The notes under the pieces were generated by a model, which saw only the letters and a list, made by a program, of their open reading frames with translations, was not told the origin of the DNA and did no database searches. This document shows, in pieces, positions 54,760-63,003 of a stretch of 64,000 nucleotides of DNA. Numbering within the stretch: position 1 is the first letter of the stretch; the number at the start of each line of letters is the position of its first letter. Source of the stretch: Sphingomonas alba (GTDB taxonomy: Bacteria; Pseudomonadota; Alphaproteobacteria; Sphingomonadales; Sphingomonadaceae). The stretch is taken from assembly GCF_023516555.1 (NCBI RefSeq), contig NZ_JAMGBD010000002.1, positions 496,001-560,000 on the forward strand, written 5' to 3'. Both the position numbers and the translations under genes were made by a program.

Positions 54760-56823
54760 TTAGATCCCCAGCCCCGGGTCGCCCTCGATCACCTCCTGCC
54801 GAAGTCGCGGCCGTTCACCCGGTGCCCACAGCTTTGCCGTGTGCGCAAGACGATAGCGAAGCGGGCCGCCATCGGCGCGATCACTGCGGGTAATCGGCCG
54901 AGGAATGCAAACGAACTCGGTGCGCATTTCGTCCTTGGTCAGCTGCACCGTCGCATAGCCGTGTCCTCCGATATCTACGAACGTGAGGTGAGGTGCGACA
55001 TCTGGGTTGGATAGGGCCAAGGCCTTGGCCCGGTCGAACGACTTAGCATATTCGAAGCACGACCGGACACCGTGCCTTAGCATCATGTTGTACGTGTGCT
55101 CAGGCTTCGCTGCACCCGGCCGGTCGGCGAGGTAAAGCGGTCGGAATTTATCGTCCTTCTTGATCGTATATTCATGCGCTTCGGCGGCACCGACGCTCGT
55201 CATGGACGCGCCGGTGAAACTCAGTCCGATGGGCTGGAAATTGCCGGGCGGCAATTGGGCGGAGGCATAGCCGGCCCAAAAGCTGTGCAAATCACCGGCG
55301 ACGCTGACGAAACCGGTGATCTTTGCGTCGCGGACGAGGTCGTAAATCTCGCCGCGCTCAACCCAGGCGCTGCCGAAGTCTCCGCCCTGTACATTGGCGA
55401 ACCGGCCCGCTGGCCATTTCTGCTTTGTCAGTCCAGTCGGGAAATTCTCCGGATCGGCGCGCTGCTCAAAGACACATTGCGAACTGCCCCAGATCTTCCA
55501 GGTCGCGGTTGACCGCTTAAGCTGGTCCTTGAACCATGCCTTCTGCTTCCCTCCGAGGATGGTCTGGGGCGGGTTGCCCTTGGCCGGATTGGGAACCTTT
55601 GCGCCGTTGAATTCCATCTGGGCGGGCGGGTTGCCGCCGTTGAACGCGCGCCCCCCGTCGAGCACCTGAAGCAGATCGTCCGGAAACATCCCATAATCGG
55701 CCCAGTCGGCCAGCTTATCGGTTGCCGACTCCTCGAACGGGTTCGGTCCGCGAAAGGTTCGCTCGTCGGTGAGGATGAGGTCGAGGTGCCTGCCATAGCG
55801 CAGCGTGCGGTAGACGATCAGGCTGTTGATCGCGGCGATATTGTTCGGCTCGAGGCCCAAGCCGTCGTCGCCGAATTTCTCGATCTTGACGTTCTTCACC
55901 GGAACCGAGCCGAACTCGTCAAAGGTTCCGCTCGGCGCCTTCACGCGGGCCGGAATATATTCGAACCAGGCCTGGTTGGCCGCAACCTTGATCGTCTGTC
56001 CGGGCTGCTCGAACTTCGGGTTTTTCAGAATGCTCTGCCAACCCTGCCACGAGAATTCGTGATTGTCCCATGTGCACACAAAGGGCCAGCGGGCGCGCGC
56101 ATCTTGCAAGTCAGGATCAGAAAGGTGGCCCTTCCAGACCGCCCGGTAGCCCTCGACCGTCGTCGGAATGTGAAAAATGGACACCTTCAGCGCGTCCGGG
56201 ATCCGGGCAACCTCATAGACTTTCCGGTCGAACCGAGGCTTCCCGTCCTCCGGATATTGCACGACCTCGTAGATGAAATCGCCAAGGTGCAGGACGAAGC
56301 CGAGTTGGTCCTCCGGCCGGGCACGCTCATCCTCGAAGATCATCCGGCGGTAGCCGTTCATCTTGCCTTCGTTGGTGCCCTGACAGCTAACGAAAGCGAA
56401 TTTGACGGCGCGCGGGTCGTTCTTCGTGGGCGCGGTGATGGTCCGGCCGATTCGACTGCCGTTTCCTTCGGAATCGGTGAAGCGGTACCAGTAGACATGC
56501 GCCGGTTTGAGGTTGCCGACGAGGACTCGGGTGGTCCAGTCCGACGCCGCCGAGACCGGCGCCGACGCATGGGCGACAACGCGGTGGAAGGCCTCGTCTT
56601 CAGCCACTTCGACGGTGAGCATCTGGCGGCCGCCACTCGCGTACGGCCTTCGGGTCCAAAGGATGACGCTGTTCGGATCGGGATCGCCGGACGCGACGCC
56701 TTCAGGGAACAGCTCGCGCCGCTCAATCCATTTCGCCTTGGAGGCGCGGGCCGTTCCGACCCAGGCGAGGGAGGCCCCCATGGCCGCCGCAAGTTGAATG
56801 AAGTCGCGGCGGTTGAGTGCCAT
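54760..56823 (-). CDS. phoD: PhoD-type alkaline phosphatase/phosphodiesterase, Tat exported
   Basis: A 687-residue alkaline phosphatase D family enzyme. The N terminus NRRDFIQLAAAMGASLAW is a twin-arginine signal, so it is folded in the cytoplasm and exported. An N-terminal PhoD domain (about 38-130) precedes the catalytic domain with metal-binding motifs FVSCQGTN, HLGDFIYE, TWDNHEF and VAGDLHSFWAGYA. It probably releases phosphate from mono- or diesters in the periplasm (Ca/Fe type). The gap to the upstream fghA gene is 4 nt. Confidence 0.88.
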   Translation of the reverse strand: MALNRRDFIQLAAAMGASLAWVGTARASKAKWIERRELFPEGVASGDPDPNSVILWTRRPYASGGRQMLTVEVAEDEAFHRVVAHASAPVSAASDWTTRVLVGNLKPAHVYWYRFTDSEGNGSRIGRTITAPTKNDPRAVKFAFVSCQGTNEGKMNGYRRMIFEDERARPEDQLGFVLHLGDFIYEVVQYPEDGKPRFDRKVYEVARIPDALKVSIFHIPTTVEGYRAVWKGHLSDPDLQDARARWPFVCTWDNHEFSWQGWQSILKNPKFEQPGQTIKVAANQAWFEYIPARVKAPSGTFDEFGSVPVKNVKIEKFGDDGLGLEPNNIAAINSLIVYRTLRYGRHLDLILTDERTFRGPNPFEESATDKLADWADYGMFPDDLLQVLDGGRAFNGGNPPAQMEFNGAKVPNPAKGNPPQTILGGKQKAWFKDQLKRSTATWKIWGSSQCVFEQRADPENFPTGLTKQKWPAGRFANVQGGDFGSAWVERGEIYDLVRDAKITGFVSVAGDLHSFWAGYASAQLPPGNFQPIGLSFTGASMTSVGAAEAHEYTIKKDDKFRPLYLADRPGAAKPEHTYNMMLRHGVRSCFEYAKSFDRAKALALSNPDVAPHLTFVDIGGHGYATVQLTKDEMRTEFVCIPRPITRSDRADGGPLRYRLAHTAKLWAPGERPRLRQEVIEGDPGLGI

Positions 56824-56827
56824 GCCC

Positions 56828-57670
56828 CTATCCCCTCTTCAGTCTCTCCGCATGCCAGGCAATGTGATCGGCCATGAACGTCGAGATGAAATAGTAACTA
56901 TGGTCGTATCCCGCATGGCGACGAAGAGTCAGCGGGATGCCAGCCGCCTTGCAGCTTTCCTCCAGCAATTCGGGCCGCAATTCCTTTTCGATGAACGGGT
57001 CGGACTTGCCGACATCCACGAGGATTTCATCGACGGACGCGCCATCGTCGATCAGAGCGACGGTATCATGTCTGCGCCAGGCGGCGCGGTCGTCGCCCAG
57101 GTAACCTGCCAGCGCCTTCTGTCCCCACGGAACCTGACTCGGCGCAACGATCGGCGCGAATGCCGAGACGCTTCGGAAGCGGTCCGGATGATTGAGCGCC
57201 ACGGTCAGCGCGCCATGCCCGCCCATTGAATGGCCGGTGATCGACTGGCGGTCCATGTCGGCCGGGAACTCGGCGGCGATCAGCGTTGGAAGCTCATCGG
57301 TGACGTAGCTCCACATGCGGTAATTCGCTGCCCACGGCTCCTCCGTCGCATCGACATAGAAACCGGCGCCGAGACCGAAATCATATGTACCCTCGGCATC
57401 GTCCGGAACGCCTTCCCCTCGCGGGCTCGTATCCGGCGCGACGAAGATGACGCCATGTTCGGCACAGGCGGCGCGATATTCGCCTTTCTCGGTGACATTA
57501 GCGTGCGTGCAGGTAAGGCCCGACAAATACCAGAGAACCGGGCATGGCCAGTTCTCCACCTGCGGCGGCAGGAAGATCGAGAAAGTCATGTCGGTCGAGG
57601 TTGAGTTCGACGCATGCTTCACCACCAGCTGCCGCCCGCCGTGCGACCGGTTTTCGGAAATAATTTCCAT
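56828..57670 (-). CDS. fghA: S-formylglutathione hydrolase
   Basis: A 280-residue esterase-D-type alpha/beta hydrolase. GHSMGGHG places the serine at S148; YLSGLTCTHANVTEKGEYR and the C-terminal GYDHSYYFISTF (catalytic His) are canonical. It hydrolyses S-formylglutathione to formate and glutathione, the second step of formaldehyde oxidation. ATG 57670 shares one base with the VOC stop (TGATG). phoD follows directly. Confidence 0.93.
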   Translation of the reverse strand: MEIISENRSHGGRQLVVKHASNSTSTDMTFSIFLPPQVENWPCPVLWYLSGLTCTHANVTEKGEYRAACAEHGVIFVAPDTSPRGEGVPDDAEGTYDFGLGAGFYVDATEEPWAANYRMWSYVTDELPTLIAAEFPADMDRQSITGHSMGGHGALTVALNHPDRFRSVSAFAPIVAPSQVPWGQKALAGYLGDDRAAWRRHDTVALIDDGASVDEILVDVGKSDPFIEKELRPELLEESCKAAGIPLTLRRHAGYDHSYYFISTFMADHIAWHAERLKRG

Positions 57671-58041
57671 CACTGCTGCGGCCGGTAAAGCCCGCAAAGC
57701 TTGTTGCCATCAGGATCTCGCAGATAGGCGAGGTAGAGCTTACCGAACGCATTCCCTCTATAGCCCGGCGGGTCTTCGCACGGTTTGCCGCCCGCCGCGC
57801 AGCCCGCGGCATGCCAGGCGTTCACCTCGTCTTCGCTGTCGAAGGCGAAACCGACCGTGCCGCCGTTGGCGTGCGTCGCCGCCTGGCCGTCGATCGGGTT
57901 CGACACCATGAACACCGCGCCCTTGCGGCCGTAGCTTAGCCGGCCCTTCTCGTCGCGCTTGGCTTCCTTGCCGAACAAGGCGTCATAGAACGTCTTCGAA
58001 CGGTCGAGGTCGTTCGACCCGACCATGATGTGGCTGAACAT
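57670..58041 (-). CDS. VOC family (glyoxalase-like) protein
   Basis: A 123-residue vicinal-oxygen-chelate domain with two beta-alpha-beta-beta-beta units: FSHIMVGSNDLDRSKTFYDALFG and FAFDSEDEVNAWH, ending YLAYLRDPDGNKLCGLY. Family members use metal-coordinated enediolates or bind thiols. Placed between frmA and fghA, it could handle the spontaneous formaldehyde-glutathione adduct or another glutathione conjugate, but this is inference. ATG 58041 is used. Confidence 0.85.
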   Translation of the reverse strand: MFSHIMVGSNDLDRSKTFYDALFGKEAKRDEKGRLSYGRKGAVFMVSNPIDGQAATHANGGTVGFAFDSEDEVNAWHAAGCAAGGKPCEDPPGYRGNAFGKLYLAYLRDPDGNKLCGLYRPQQ

Positions 58042-58051
58042 ATGCTCTCCC

Positions 58052-59164
58052 TTAGTAGGCGACGACGCTGCGGATGCTCTCGCCCGCATGCATCAAATCG
58101 AAGCCCTTGTTGATCTCGTCCAGCGTCAGGACGTGGGTGATCATCGGGTCGATGGCGATTTTCCCGTCCATGTACATGTCGACGATCTTCGGCACGTCGG
58201 TACGGCCCTTGGCCCCGCCAAACGCCGTGCCGCGCCAGTTGCGGCCGGTAACGAGCTGAAATGGCCGGGTAGCGATTTCCTTGCCCGCCTCGGCGACGCC
58301 GATGATGACGCTGGTACCCCAGCCGCGGTGGCAGCATTCAAGGGCGGTGCGCATGACTTCCGTGTTGCCAGTGGCGTCGAAGCTGTAGTCGGCGCCGCCG
58401 TCCGTGATCTCGACGATCTTCGCGATCGTATCCTCGCGGGTCATTCCTTTGGTGTTGAGGAAGTCGGTCATGCCGAATTGGCGGCCCCATTCCTCACGGT
58501 CGGGATTGATGTCGATGCCGAGGATTGTATTGGCACCCGCCAGCTTCGCGCCCTGGATGACGTTGAGGCCAATGCCTCCGAGGCCGAACACAACGACGTT
58601 ATCACCCGGCTGGACCTTGGCGGTGTTCATTACCGCGCCGACGCCGGTCGTCACTCCGCAACCGATGTAGCAGCTAGTCTTGAACGGCGCGTCCTCGCGG
58701 ATCTTCGCTACTGCAATCTCAGGAAGCACCGTGAAGTTGGAGAAGGTCGAGCAGCCCATATAGTGATAGATGGTCTGGCCCTTGTAGCTGAAGCGGCTGG
58801 TGCCGTCCGGCATCAGGCCCTTGCCTTGCGTGGCGCGGATGGCCGTACAGAGGTTGGATTTGCCCGACAGGCAGGTTTTACACTTGCCGCACTCGGGCGT
58901 GTACAGCGGGATCACGTGGTCGCCGGCCTTCACACTGGTGACGCCCTCGCCGACTTCCCGAACCACGCCCGCGCCCTCATGGCCGAGGATCGACGGGAAG
59001 ATGCCTTCGCTGTCGAAGCCATCAAGCGTGTAAGCATCGGTATGACAGATGCCGGTCGCCATGATCTCGACCAGAACCTCACCGGCTTTCGGGCCCTCTA
59101 AGTCGAGTTCGACGATCTCGAGCGGCTTCTTGGCCTCGAAGGCGACGGCGGCGCGGGTCTTCAT
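58052..59164 (-). CDS. frmA: S-(hydroxymethyl)glutathione dehydrogenase (class III ADH)
   Basis: A 370-residue zinc MDR dehydrogenase. The catalytic zinc region is [14 protein letters not shown] and GHEGAGVV; structural zinc cysteines are [16 protein letters not shown]; the NAD fold is [21 protein letters not shown]. It oxidises S-(hydroxymethyl)glutathione to S-formylglutathione, and family members also reduce S-nitrosoglutathione. Coupled to the upstream amidotransferase by a 4-nt overlap, and followed by VOC and fghA. Confidence 0.95.
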   Translation of the reverse strand: MKTRAAVAFEAKKPLEIVELDLEGPKAGEVLVEIMATGICHTDAYTLDGFDSEGIFPSILGHEGAGVVREVGEGVTSVKAGDHVIPLYTPECGKCKTCLSGKSNLCTAIRATQGKGLMPDGTSRFSYKGQTIYHYMGCSTFSNFTVLPEIAVAKIREDAPFKTSCYIGCGVTTGVGAVMNTAKVQPGDNVVVFGLGGIGLNVIQGAKLAGANTILGIDINPDREEWGRQFGMTDFLNTKGMTREDTIAKIVEITDGGADYSFDATGNTEVMRTALECCHRGWGTSVIIGVAEAGKEIATRPFQLVTGRNWRGTAFGGAKGRTDVPKIVDMYMDGKIAIDPMITHVLTLDEINKGFDLMHAGESIRSVVAY

Positions 59165-59853
59165 TCACTTTCTCCGTTGGATGTCAGGAAACGGCGGATC
59201 CAGTCCGCGATGCGGTGATTGTCGTTGGGCTGATCCAGCGAGGCGATGGCGGCCTCGGGATTGGGAACGCGGTCGTACCGCTCGGTTATGAGCGCCTTGG
59301 CGAAAGCCGGTTCGAACTCGGGATGAAACTGGAATGAAATGGCAGGCCGGTCGGTCCATGCGAGGCCAGCATAAGGCGTGAAATTGGAGGCGACGGTGAT
59401 TTCCGTACGCGGCGGCTGAATGACCACCTGGTCCTGGTGCGAAGCCGGAGCGGATATTTCGGCGGCCGAATCCATCCACGGCTCGGCATGTTCGACGCTA
59501 TAGCTGTGCAGCCCGGCGCCCCAGCCCTTGTCGGACTTCTCGACCTTGCCGCCCAGCGCTTCCGCCATCGCCTGATGGCCGAAGCAGATGCCCACCATCT
59601 TGCGGTTCCCGGCGGAGCGGATGAAATCGAGCAGGGCCGGAATCCACGGCAGGTCCTCGTACACCCCCGCCGGCGATCCCGTGATCAGGAGGGCATCATG
59701 GCCGCCCCCGCTCGGTAGCTGGCCGGCCGCTAAGTCGAAGCTCTCGATCTCGAATTGCGGCCCGAGCATCTGCGCGAACATTGAGGGATAATTGCCGAAC
59801 CGCATGGCCAAGTCGCCGGGAGGGCGTCCGGTCTCGAGAATGGCGAGCTTCAT
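59161..59853 (-). CDS. Class I glutamine amidotransferase-like protein
   Basis: A 230-residue GATase1 domain. The nucleophile is C90 in [16 protein letters not shown]; the His-Glu of the triad is in FQFHPEFEP. It is not fused to a synthetase; stand-alone members include gamma-glutamyl hydrolase/glutaminase types. Heading the frmA operon, it may cleave or process a glutathione-like or gamma-glutamyl compound, but no substrate is proven. Its stop overlaps the frmA start. Confidence 0.85.
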   Translation of the reverse strand: MKLAILETGRPPGDLAMRFGNYPSMFAQMLGPQFEIESFDLAAGQLPSGGGHDALLITGSPAGVYEDLPWIPALLDFIRSAGNRKMVGICFGHQAMAEALGGKVEKSDKGWGAGLHSYSVEHAEPWMDSAAEISAPASHQDQVVIQPPRTEITVASNFTPYAGLAWTDRPAISFQFHPEFEPAFAKALITERYDRVPNPEAAIASLDQPNDNHRIADWIRRFLTSNGESE

Positions 59854-59920
59854 CCGCGCCGCCTTGCCACCTCAATTGCGTTCGGCCAATGCTGAAAGTG
59901 CGCTAGGCATAGGGGGCCGG

Positions 59921-60679
59921 ATGCAGTTTGCGGGACGCCATGCACTGATCACGGGCGGCGGCACCGGAATTGGTGCCGCGACGGCACGTGCCTTGGCTAC
60001 CGGGGGCGCGAAGCTGAGCCTTCTTGGGCGACGCCGCGAACCTCTGGATGCGGTGGCCGCGGAGACCGGCGGCAGTGCCATTTCCTGCGACGTTACTGAG
60101 CGAGCCGATATTGAGCGTGCTTACGCGGAAGCGCGTGCAGCCCATGGCCCCTTCGACCTCGTGATCCTGAATGCCGGTATTGGCGACAGTGCCCCGTTTC
60201 AGCGGACCAAGCGTCAGGCATGGGACCGGATTATGGCAACGAACATGACCGCCTTATTCGACGGCACTCAGCTGGCACTGCCCGACTTGCTCGATGGGGA
60301 CGACAAGCGTCTGATCATCGTCGCCTCCGTCGCCGGTTTGCGCGGAGCGGCTTACGCTGCGCCCTATGCCGCCTCGAAGCATGGCGCAATCGGGCTCGCC
60401 AAGAGCCTGGCACTGGAGTTCGCGAAGACCAATCTAACTGTGAACGCCGTCTGTCCGAGCTTCGTCGATACGCCAATGGTCGACGAAAGCGCCGAACGCA
60501 TATCACGCGTTTCGAAGCGCACGGAGGAGGAAGCCCGTCAGGCGCTGGCGGCGATGAACGCCAGCGGCCGGCTGGTGACGGCCGAGGAAGTCGCCGACAC
60601 CATCCTCCACCTCTGCAGGCCATCAAGCCGCTCAATCAACGGCGCTTGCATCACCATCGACGGTGGAACCACGGCATGA
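59921..60679 (+). CDS. SDR family oxidoreductase (3-hydroxyacyl-CoA dehydrogenase-like)
   Basis: A 252-residue classical [18 protein letters not shown] binds NAD(P); NAG is at about 87; the active site has the Ser (VASVAGLRG) and YAASK (Tyr-x3-Lys). PG is replaced by CPSF. It begins the plus-strand cluster of CoA-chemistry genes and is probably a 3-hydroxyacyl-CoA dehydrogenase or reductase step. ATG 59921 is preferred; upstream codons overlap the divergent amidotransferase gene. Confidence 0.85.
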   Translation: MQFAGRHALITGGGTGIGAATARALATGGAKLSLLGRRREPLDAVAAETGGSAISCDVTERADIERAYAEARAAHGPFDLVILNAGIGDSAPFQRTKRQAWDRIMATNMTALFDGTQLALPDLLDGDDKRLIIVASVAGLRGAAYAAPYAASKHGAIGLAKSLALEFAKTNLTVNAVCPSFVDTPMVDESAERISRVSKRTEEEARQALAAMNASGRLVTAEEVADTILHLCRPSSRSINGACITIDGGTTA

Positions 60680-61485
60680 GATTTGACCCGACATCGTTCC
60701 AGCCTGCGCACTTCCTGTGGGATTTTGAGAACGGCGTTGCGACCATCACGCTCAATCGGCCTGAGCGCAAGAACCCGCTGACGTTCGAGAGCTATGACGA
60801 GCTTCGCGCGACCTTCTACAACCTCGACCACGACTATAGTGTGAAGGCGGTCGTGCTGCGCGGCGCGGGCGGCAATTTCTGCTCGGGAGGGGACGTCCAC
60901 GAGATCATTGGCCCGCTAACCAGGATGGACCACAACGGGCTGCTCAGGTTCACGCGCATGACCGGTGACCTCGTCCGTGCGATGCGGGCCTGCCCGCAAC
61001 CGATCATCGCCGCGGTCGACGGCGTCTGCGCCGGAGCGGGCGCGATCATGGCGATGGCCAGCGACCTGCGCTTGGCCGCGCCGAACGCGAAGACCGCCTT
61101 CCTCTTCACCCGGGTTGGACTGTCCGGCGCGGATATGGGCGCGTGCGCGTTCCTTCCGCGCATCATCGGCCACGGGCGCGCCGCCGAACTCCTCTTTACC
61201 GGCCGCAATATGAGCGCGGAGGAAGGTCTCGCCTGGGGTTTCTGGAATCGGCTGTCCGACAATCTCTTCGCGGACGCCCGGGCGCTGGCGGGGGACATCG
61301 CCGCCGGCCCGTCGATCGCCCATGCGATCACCAAGACCCAGCTTCATGCCGAGTGGACGATGACACTCGATCAGGTGCTGGAGGCTGAAGCGCAAGTGCA
61401 GGCGGGATGCATGCAGACCAACGACTTCCGCCGCGCCTACGAAGCCTTCGCCGCCAAGCAGCGGCCGGAGTTCAAGGGTGACTGA
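60676..61485 (+). CDS. Enoyl-CoA hydratase/isomerase family protein
   Basis: A 269-residue crotonase-fold protein: [17 protein letters not shown], the oxyanion segment [18 protein letters not shown], and [22 protein letters not shown]. The usual second-Glu region reads [22 protein letters not shown], with no Glu at the typical place, so the catalytic acid may be altered (isomerase or hydrolase variants show this). The ATG overlaps the SDR stop by 4 nt. Part of the aryl-CoA cluster. Confidence 0.88.
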   Translation: MRFDPTSFQPAHFLWDFENGVATITLNRPERKNPLTFESYDELRATFYNLDHDYSVKAVVLRGAGGNFCSGGDVHEIIGPLTRMDHNGLLRFTRMTGDLVRAMRACPQPIIAAVDGVCAGAGAIMAMASDLRLAAPNAKTAFLFTRVGLSGADMGACAFLPRIIGHGRAAELLFTGRNMSAEEGLAWGFWNRLSDNLFADARALAGDIAAGPSIAHAITKTQLHAEWTMTLDQVLEAEAQVQAGCMQTNDFRRAYEAFAAKQRPEFKGD

Positions 61486-62614
61486 CTGGCTCGATTGGCC
61501 CTTCCTGGAAGATCGCCACCGCGAGCTATACGCGCGCGTCTGCGATTGGTGCGACAGCAATGATGATGACAGTCATCACGACGATGTCGACGCGGCCTGC
61601 CGGGCGCTGGTTGCCTCACTGGGTCAAGCCGGCCTGCTGAGACTCAGCGTCGCCGACCGCGACAAGATTCCTGACGTCCGCAGCCTCGCCATGACCCGCG
61701 CGCTGTTGGCCAGCCGCTCCGGTCTCGCCGACTTCGCCTTCGCGATGCAGGGCTTAGGGTCGGGGGCGATCAGCCTGTTCGGCTCGCCTGAGCAAAAGGC
61801 GGAATGGTTGCCGAGGGTCGCCAGCGGCGAGACCATCGCCGCCTATGCTCTGACCGAACCGGAAACCGGCAGCGATGCCGCCAACATCGCCATGACGGCG
61901 CGCGCCGATGGCGACGAATGGGCCTTGAACGGCGAGAAAAGCTACATTTCCAACGGGACTATCGCCGATGTCCTGACCGTCTTCGCCCGCACCGGCGAGC
62001 CGGGACCGAAAGGCATTTCTGCTTTCATCGTTCGCGGCGATGACAGGGGCCTTTCAGTCGCGGAGCGGATCGAGGTCATCGCCCCCCACCCACTTGCGCG
62101 GCTGAAGTTCAATGGCGTTCGCGCCGAGTTGCTCGGTTCGGAAAGCGAAGGCTTCAAGGTCGCCATGCAGACGTTGAACCTCTTCCGCGTCACCGTCGGC
62201 GCCGCCGCGCTCGGCTTCGCCAGCCGTGCCCTCCAGGAGGCCATCGCCTTCGCCTCCACCCGCAAGCTCGGCAACGGCACGCTCGCCGACCATCCGGTGA
62301 CGCAGGCGAACCTCGCTGACATGGCAACCGCCATCGACGCATCGTCGCTGCTCATCGCCCGCGCCGCCTGGCAACAGGACATGGGCAAGCAGGATAACCG
62401 CCGCGCCGCCGCCATGGCCAAGCTCCACGCGACCGAGGAGGCGCAGAAGGTCATCGACGCCGCGGTGCAGATGCACGGCGGCCTCGGCGTCACCAAGGGT
62501 GCCAAGGTCGAGGAGCTTTACCGCGAGATCCGCGCGCTGCGCATCTACGAAGGCGCGTCGGAAGTGCAGCGCCAGATCATCGCCCGCGACCTGTTGAAGG
62601 AGCATCGCCAATGA
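61478..62614 (+). CDS. Acyl-CoA dehydrogenase family protein
   Basis: A 378-residue FAD-dependent acyl-CoA dehydrogenase. [18 protein letters not shown] and the signature GEKSYISNG bind FAD; the C-terminal [42 protein letters not shown] is the class hallmark. GTG 61478 is taken as the start (8-nt overlap with the hydratase). It would oxidise or reduce a cyclic or linear acyl-CoA intermediate in this pathway. Confidence 0.9.
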   Translation: MTDWLDWPFLEDRHRELYARVCDWCDSNDDDSHHDDVDAACRALVASLGQAGLLRLSVADRDKIPDVRSLAMTRALLASRSGLADFAFAMQGLGSGAISLFGSPEQKAEWLPRVASGETIAAYALTEPETGSDAANIAMTARADGDEWALNGEKSYISNGTIADVLTVFARTGEPGPKGISAFIVRGDDRGLSVAERIEVIAPHPLARLKFNGVRAELLGSESEGFKVAMQTLNLFRVTVGAAALGFASRALQEAIAFASTRKLGNGTLADHPVTQANLADMATAIDASSLLIARAAWQQDMGKQDNRRAAAMAKLHATEEAQKVIDAAVQMHGGLGVTKGAKVEELYREIRALRIYEGASEVQRQIIARDLLKEHRQ

Positions 62615-63003
62615 AGACTCTGCAACCGGCCGGCTGGCCGCGGCCATCGGGCTATTCCAACGGCGTCTCCGCCAAGGGGCGGATGATATTCACGGCCGGC
62701 ATGATCGGCTGGGACGAGCGCGAGATGATCGTTTCGCATAAGCTGGAAGTGCAGTTCGGCCAGGCGCTCAAGAATGTTCTCGCCGTGCTGGCCGAGGACG
62801 GCGCAGGGCCGGAGCACGTCGTCCGCCTCACCGTCTACATTACCGACCGCTTCCAATACCTCTCGCGCCGCGACGACCTCGCGCCGATCTGGAAGTCGAT
62901 CATGGGGGCGAACTATCCCCCCATGGCCCTGGTGGAGGTGAAAGCACTGGTCAACAGCTCGGCGCTGGTCGAGATCGAGGCGACCGCCGTCGTTCCCGAA
63001 TGA
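62611..63003 (+). CDS. RidA family (enamine/imine deaminase) protein
   Basis: A 130-residue Rid/YjgF-fold protein. It begins LQPAGWPRPSGYSNGVSAKGRMIFTAGMIGWDER and contains VVRLTVYITDR, but the strictly conserved Arg of housekeeping RidA (GxxxxR near 105) is not obvious by eye. It would hydrolyse enamines or imines. In this gene set that suits loss of ammonia from an aminocyclohexene-carboxyl-CoA. The ATG overlaps the dehydrogenase stop by 4 nt. Confidence 0.87.
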   Translation: MKTLQPAGWPRPSGYSNGVSAKGRMIFTAGMIGWDEREMIVSHKLEVQFGQALKNVLAVLAEDGAGPEHVVRLTVYITDRFQYLSRRDDLAPIWKSIMGANYPPMALVEVKALVNSSALVEIEATAVVPE

